64,000 nucleotides of DNA from Bacteroidales bacterium UBA4893 (GTDB lineage: Bacteria; Bacteroidota; Bacteroidia; Bacteroidales; P3), in contig DHCV01000013.1 in assembly GCA_002399025.1 (NCBI GenBank), positions 4,418-68,417 of the forward strand. Reading direction: 5' to 3'. Each line of letters starts with the position of its first letter. Within the stretch, counting starts at the first letter, position 1. Shown piece after piece: positions 59,766 through 64,000 of the stretch. Both the position numbers and the translations under genes were made by a program. The notes under the pieces are model-generated. The model was given only the letters and a program-made list of their open reading frames with translations, ran no database searches and had not been told where the DNA came from.

Positions 59766-61553
59766 ATGAAGAATATAAGAAACTTTTGTATTATTGCTCA
59801 TATTGATCACGGGAAAAGTACTTTGGCAGATAGGTTATTGGAATTCACTGGGACTATTTCGGCTCGAGATATGCAATCGCAGGTCTTGGACAATATGGAT
59901 TTGGAAAAGGAAAGGGGAATTACCATTAAATCGCATGCTATCCAAATGGAATATGAATATAAGGGGGAGAGATACACCTTGAACCTTATTGATACTCCTG
60001 GTCATGTGGATTTTAGTTATGAGGTTTCTCGCTCAATTGCTGCTTGTGAGGGAGCATTATTAATTATTGATGCTACTCAAGGTATTCAAGCCCAGACAAT
60101 ATCAAACCTATATCAAGCTTTAGATCACGATTTGGAGATAATTCCTGTTCTCAATAAGATGGACCTTCAAAATGCTATGCCTGAGGAAGTAAGTGATCAA
60201 ATTATTGAACTAATAGGATGTAGTCCCGATGACATAATTCGTGCAAGCGGAAAGACAGGCTTAGGGATTGAAGCAATATTAGAAAGAATTATTGAAAGGA
60301 TTCCTGCTCCTAAGGGTGATGTTAATGCACCACTTCAAGCACTTATATTTGACTCTGTCTTTAATAGTTTTAGAGGAATTATCTCTTATTTCCGTATAAT
60401 TAATGGAACAATCCATAAGGGTGAAAATGTGAAGTTTTTTCATACAGGAAAAGAATATCAAGCCGACGAAATAGGAGTTTTAAAGCTTAAAATGGAGCCT
60501 AAAAAAGAGCTAAGTGCAGGAAATGTTGGCTATATAATTTCTGGAATTAAAACTTCTAAGGAAGTAAATGTAGGAGATACAATAACAACTGTTTTAAACC
60601 CTTGTAAAAATGCTATAGAGGGTTTTGAGCATGTTAAGCCTATGGTCTTCGCAGGAATATATCCGATTGACGCAGACGATTATGAAGAGCTAAGAGCTTC
60701 AATAGAAAAGCTTCAGCTCAACGATGCTTCCCTTACTTTTGAGCCAGAGAGTTCACTTGCATTAGGTTTTGGTTTCCGATGTGGGTTTTTGGGACTTTTA
60801 CATATGGAAATCATTCAGGAAAGGCTAACAAGAGAGTTTGATATTGACGTTATAACAACCGTTCCTAACGTAAACTACAAAGTATATACTACAAAAGGAG
60901 AATGTATTGATGTTTACAATCCTTCAGGTCTTCCGGAACCAAACTATATTGAACATATTGAAGAACCATACATTATTGCCTCCATTATAACTAAGGCAGA
61001 ATATATTGGACCAATCCTAACCCTTTGTATTGAAAAGAGAGGAATACTCAAGAACCAAACCTATCTAAGCAGTGATAGGGCAGAAATTATCTTTGAGTTG
61101 CCTCTGGGTGAGATAGTCTTTGATTTCTACGACAAGCTTAAATCAATTTCCAAAGGATATGCCTCATTTGATTATCACCCACACGACTTTAAGCCTTCAA
61201 AGCTTGTTCGTTTGGAGATACTGCTTAATGGAGACCCTGTTGATGCACTTTCTACCCTAACTCATTTTGATAATGCCTATCCACTTGGAAGAAAGATGTG
61301 TGAGAAACTAAAAGAACTCATACCACGTCAGCAGTTTGATATTGCTATTCAAGCTGCAATTGGTTCAAAGATAATTGCTCGTGAAACAGTTAAGGCATTG
61401 AGAAAAGACGTAACAGCAAAATGTTATGGAGGTGATATTTCTCGTAAAAGAAAACTATTAGAAAAACAAAAAGAAGGAAAGAAGAGAATGCGTCAAGTAG
61501 GTAATGTTGAGGTTCCGCAGTCAGCTTTTCTTGCAGTACTCAAATTAGATTAG
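59766..61553 (+). CDS. lepA: Elongation factor 4 (LepA)
   Basis: 595 residues, the standard length. GTPase domain with G1 AHIDHGKSTLADRLLE, switch DNMDLEKERGITIKSHA, G3 DTPGHVDFSYEVSRS, G4 NKMDLQ; then EF-G-like domains II, III and V and the LepA-specific C-terminal domain (CYGGDISRKRKLLEKQKEGKKRM). It back-translocates or remodels stalled ribosomes and helps 30S assembly. Followed 23 nt later by a conserved membrane protein gene. Confidence 0.97.
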   Translation: MKNIRNFCIIAHIDHGKSTLADRLLEFTGTISARDMQSQVLDNMDLEKERGITIKSHAIQMEYEYKGERYTLNLIDTPGHVDFSYEVSRSIAACEGALLIIDATQGIQAQTISNLYQALDHDLEIIPVLNKMDLQNAMPEEVSDQIIELIGCSPDDIIRASGKTGLGIEAILERIIERIPAPKGDVNAPLQALIFDSVFNSFRGIISYFRIINGTIHKGENVKFFHTGKEYQADEIGVLKLKMEPKKELSAGNVGYIISGIKTSKEVNVGDTITTVLNPCKNAIEGFEHVKPMVFAGIYPIDADDYEELRASIEKLQLNDASLTFEPESSLALGFGFRCGFLGLLHMEIIQERLTREFDIDVITTVPNVNYKVYTTKGECIDVYNPSGLPEPNYIEHIEEPYIIASIITKAEYIGPILTLCIEKRGILKNQTYLSSDRAEIIFELPLGEIVFDFYDKLKSISKGYASFDYHPHDFKPSKLVRLEILLNGDPVDALSTLTHFDNAYPLGRKMCEKLKELIPRQQFDIAIQAAIGSKIIARETVKALRKDVTAKCYGGDISRKRKLLEKQKEGKKRMRQVGNVEVPQSAFLAVLKLD

Positions 61554-61576
61554 AACTTAAATAAAACAAAAAAGAT

Positions 61577-62116
61577 ATGATTTGGACATTAATTATTCTG
61601 GCAGTAGCTTTTGTAGGAGCTATATTTTTTATTGGTTATTTCAATAATAAGTCAATAAAACAATTTGTTGAGAATGAGCAAAAGAAAACCTTGCTTGAGA
61701 TAAAGAAAATTCAGGAATCAGAAACTCGCAAGGTTGTAACACCAATTCAATTGCAGGCTTATGAGCGTTTGGTTTTGTTTTTGGAGAGAATGAGTCCTGA
61801 CAATCTTGTACTTCGTTGTTATGAACCAACTATGGATTCAAAACTCCTAAAAGACGTTATGGTTCAAAACATACGCAATGAATTTGAACATAACCTTTCT
61901 CAACAGCTTTATATTTCAAATGAAGCTTGGGCATTAATTAAGAATGCTAAAGAAGAAATGATTTCAACAATTAATACAGTATTCACTAAGGAAGAAAAAA
62001 CCATTACTCCAACAGGTTTTGCTGGTAAATTATTTGAACAATTTGCTGGAAAGAAAAATCCTTTAGAGTTGGCTCAAGAAGTGCTAAAAGAGGAAATCCA
62101 AAAAAGGTTTGCTTAA
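61577..62116 (+). CDS. Conserved Bacteroidota membrane-anchored protein of unknown function
   Basis: 179 residues. A single N-terminal transmembrane helix (MIWTLIILAVAFVGAIFFIG) is followed by a helical cytoplasmic domain with PIQLQAYERLVLFLERMSPDN and QNIRNEFEHNLSQQLYISNE. I recall this protein as a conserved hypothetical of Bacteroidota (DUF7935-like), but not its role. It is placed 23 nt after lepA and may share its transcript. Confidence 0.65.
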   Translation: MIWTLIILAVAFVGAIFFIGYFNNKSIKQFVENEQKKTLLEIKKIQESETRKVVTPIQLQAYERLVLFLERMSPDNLVLRCYEPTMDSKLLKDVMVQNIRNEFEHNLSQQLYISNEAWALIKNAKEEMISTINTVFTKEEKTITPTGFAGKLFEQFAGKKNPLELAQEVLKEEIQKRFA

Positions 62117-62196
62117 AATAATTTTTATTTGCTTTTAGCGTTAATAAATATAAATAAACATTGTAGCCTTTCCACACTTGTAATAATAATTTATAT

Positions 62197-62445
62197 ATGA
62201 AAACTAATATAACAATATGCTTGGGCAGTTCGTGCTTTTCGAGAGGAAATAATAAGAATCTTGAAATAATAAAAGAATTTATCTCAACACGAGGATTGGA
62301 CGCTGAAGTAACCTTTAAAGGACAATTATGTTCTGAAAATTGTTTTCAAGGGCCAATTTTAATAATAAATGGTAAAACATTTAGTGAGGTTTCAAAAAAC
62401 AAATTGATTGATATTTTAGAAAAGGAGCTAAATAATCATGAATAA
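62197..62445 (+). CDS. Thioredoxin-fold [2Fe-2S] ferredoxin-like protein
   Basis: 82 residues. Four cysteines at 8, 13, 45 and 49 (ITICLGSSCFSRG and QLCSENCFQGP) give the C-x4-C...C-x3-C layout of the NuoE/HndA-type [2Fe-2S] cluster in a thioredoxin-like fold. Length fits a single free domain. It overlaps the hydrogenase-like gene by 8 nt, so it most likely passes electrons to or from that protein. Confidence 0.9.
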   Translation: MKTNITICLGSSCFSRGNNKNLEIIKEFISTRGLDAEVTFKGQLCSENCFQGPILIINGKTFSEVSKNKLIDILEKELNNHE

Positions 62446-64000
62446 ATTATCTGCAATCTATACAGAGAAAAATAACTGTCAAGATTGTTATAAATGTGTA
62501 AAAAATTGTCCTGTAAAAGCTATTAAATTAGAGGATAATTCAGCATCTGTAATTCCTGAATTGTGTATTTATTGTGGAAAATGTACACAAGTATGTCCTG
62601 CTAATGCAAAAAAAGTAAGGGATGATTTGCCAGTTGTAAGACAAGCACTAAAAAAAGAAAAAATTATTGTTTCTTTAGCTCCAAGCTATTTAAGTGAATA
62701 TGAGAATGTAGAAACAAATAAAGTAATTGCAGCTTTTAAAGAAGCAGGTTTCTATGGAGTAAGCGAAACTGCACTCGGAGCAGAAAAAGTTGCTTTAGAA
62801 ACAAAGAATTGGATAGACAAACAAGAAAATGGAGTTTATATATCTTCTTGTTGTCCTTCTGCAGTATTACTTATCAATAAATATTATTCTGAACATTCAT
62901 CAGCAGTCGCTCCAATTCTTTCTCCAATGGTAGCTCATGCAAAGTTCCTTAAAGAAATTTATCCAGAGGCAAAGGTTTTGTTCGTAGGACCTTGTATTGC
63001 TAAAAAGGAGGAAGTAACTCAATATGCAGAATATATAGATTATGTTCTGTCTTTCAAAGATATTAAAGCCTTTTTTGAAGATATTGGAATATTTTTTGAG
63101 TTTATGAAGCCTACTGAAGATGATGTCTTCATCCCAATTAGAGCAAACAAAGGAAATTTATATCCAATAGATGGAGGAATGTTAACTTGTATGATTGATT
63201 CAATTAACTCTGATGTTGACAGAATTAATCATAATTCAAATAAGAAGGAATCAATTCGATATATGACTTTTTCTGGAGTTAAGAACTTAAAGGAAATAAT
63301 GAGAGATTTCGACTCTATGAAAACTAATGGGAAAACTTTTATTGAGGTTATGACCTGCGATGGAGGTTGTATTAAAGGTCCTGTGGCAATTAGCAAAAAG
63401 TCTTCCGCTTCAAAAAGATTAAATGTTTTGGATAAAGTTAGTGTTGAGCCAAGAAATGAAGAAATGCTTAGTAAACTCAATGAATTAGATATTTCAACTA
63501 AATATGACTTTATCAAAAAAATAGAAAAGGAAGAATATACGCTTAACCAAATTTATGAAGCTCTTAAGATGGTTAATAAAAAGAGTGAGGCAGATGAGTT
63601 GAATTGTGGAGGTTGTGGATATGATAATTGTAGAGAATTTGCGAAAGCCCTTATAGCCGGAAAAGCAGAAAATGATATGTGTATATCATATATGCGAAAG
63701 ATTGCACAAGATAAAACAAATATTTTGTTGAAGAAGATGCCTTCAGGAATAGTTATTGTTAATGATAAATTAAAGGTTGTTGATGCAAATAAAAATTTTG
63801 CTGATATATTAGGGGATGAGGTTAAGATGATATTTGAAGCAAATCCTGGTTTATATGGAGCTGATATCACCAAACTTATTCCTTATCATAATTTATTTTC
63901 TCAAGTACTTCAAACGGGTGTTGATATAATAGAACAAGATATTAGAGATGGTGAGCGTTATTATACATTATCGGTCTTTTCTGTTCAAAACCATAGTTTA
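62438..64000 (+). CDS. Putative sensory [FeFe]-hydrogenase with PAS domain (HydS/HsfB type), truncated by window end
   Basis: 521 codons open to the edge. Two N-terminal [4Fe-4S] ferredoxin motifs (CQDCYKCVKNCP, CIYCGKCTQVCP) lead into the H-cluster domain: L1 ISSCCPSAV (Cys138/139), L2 VGPCIAKKEE (Cys186) and L3 EVMTCDGGCIKGP (Cys307, Cys311). L1 lacks the Trp of the catalytic TSCCPxW motif, and L3 lacks the GGGQP extension. A further FeS domain follows (NCGGCGYDNCREF, about 388-420), then a PAS domain (from about 425: MPSGIVIVNDKLKVVDANKNFADIL). This layout is that of group C, putatively regulatory, [FeFe]-hydrogenases. The start overlaps the [2Fe-2S] gene by 8 nt. In related clusters, phosphatase, kinase and NADH-linked hydrogenase genes follow. 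Confidence 0.88.
   Translation, partial: MNKLSAIYTEKNNCQDCYKCVKNCPVKAIKLEDNSASVIPELCIYCGKCTQVCPANAKKVRDDLPVVRQALKKEKIIVSLAPSYLSEYENVETNKVIAAFKEAGFYGVSETALGAEKVALETKNWIDKQENGVYISSCCPSAVLLINKYYSEHSSAVAPILSPMVAHAKFLKEIYPEAKVLFVGPCIAKKEEVTQYAEYIDYVLSFKDIKAFFEDIGIFFEFMKPTEDDVFIPIRANKGNLYPIDGGMLTCMIDSINSDVDRINHNSNKKESIRYMTFSGVKNLKEIMRDFDSMKTNGKTFIEVMTCDGGCIKGPVAISKKSSASKRLNVLDKVSVEPRNEEMLSKLNELDISTKYDFIKKIEKEEYTLNQIYEALKMVNKKSEADELNCGGCGYDNCREFAKALIAGKAENDMCISYMRKIAQDKTNILLKKMPSGIVIVNDKLKVVDANKNFADILGDEVKMIFEANPGLYGADITKLIPYHNLFSQVLQTGVDIIEQDIRDGERYYTLSVFSVQNHSL

Noticed and set aside
62641..63873. Minus-strand reading frames near the right edge
   Set aside because: They lie opposite the hydrogenase-like gene, whose plus-strand frame is open for 521 codons with clear FeS motifs, so they are non-coding shadows.

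Overview
The window is AT-rich and reads as part of the chromosome of an anaerobic member of the Bacteroidota, most likely a Bacteroidales-type lineage. Three things support this. There is a complete type IX secretion core operon (porP/sprF, gldK/porK, gldL/porL, gldM/porM, gldN/porN) together with proteins carrying C-terminal T9SS sorting domains. Promoters repeatedly match the Bacteroidota -7 box TAnnTTTG, and Shine-Dalgarno sequences are generally absent. Many genes are Bacteroidota-specific (DUF4271, DUF4270, GSCFA, single-domain glycogen/starch synthase, GldB-like lipoprotein). A putative sensory [FeFe]-hydrogenase at the right edge suggests hydrogen-linked anaerobic metabolism.

Layout. 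1-4 kb, minus strand: guaB followed by two periplasmic parvulin-type chaperones, the second cut by the window edge. 4.1-10 kb, plus: a gingipain-like C25 peptidase, then DUF4271, hemD, rnpA and yidD. 10-13 kb: ssb, HU, a 30-residue ribosomal-type protein and RNase G. 13-17.6 kb: a shortened methyltransferase-like protein (minus), then an envelope cluster of lptB, a deacetylase-like protein, hldD, kdsC and an RlpA-like protein. 17.9-24 kb: the T9SS operon, closed by a strong terminator. 24-34.5 kb: a methyltransferase, a sugar transferase, lipoproteins, pcm, a glycogen synthase, DUF4270, a YwqK-type repeat protein, Maf, and a PhoB/PhoR-like two-component pair. 34.8-45 kb: tRNA-Ala, pth, rplY, prs, tRNA-Leu, mscL, a T9SS cargo protein, a SUI1 factor, a lipid kinase, an LtaS-like enzyme, GldB-like and DUF3298 lipoproteins, and lptC. 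45-52 kb: a TPR protein, a FadL-like outer-membrane protein, coaX, and a small-form purL. 52-64 kb: GSCFA, cutC, a PQQ-propeller protein, a TM2 protein, rsgA, dtd, a small Cys-rich membrane protein, two beta-barrels, lepA, a conserved membrane protein, a [2Fe-2S] protein and the hydrogenase.

Functional themes. Most genes are housekeeping or cell-envelope genes: LPS transport and inner-core synthesis (lptB, lptC, hldD, kdsC), outer-membrane folding (parvulins) and protein secretion (T9SS core plus cargo).

The most unusual signal is not a gene. At least four intergenic regions (about 24671-24764, 34538-34722, 51873-51993 and 56016-56163) hold arrays of short, mostly palindromic 10-18 bp elements whose centres repeat every 20-23 bp, about two helical turns. 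The arrays share a small vocabulary of core sequences (TCCTTATTTT, AYCCTTGTTT, AAACTTC-GTTT) but each has its own locally amplified palindrome (TTATCTCTGAGATAA, GAAATGCCATTTC, AAAGATGTGCATCTTT). In one array, two inverted units form the rho-independent terminator of the upstream operon. I do not recognise this as a described element.

Gene coordinates include the stop codon. Where an in-frame TTG or GTG lies upstream I normally chose the ATG, often because the upstream codon lies inside or before a recognisable -7 box.
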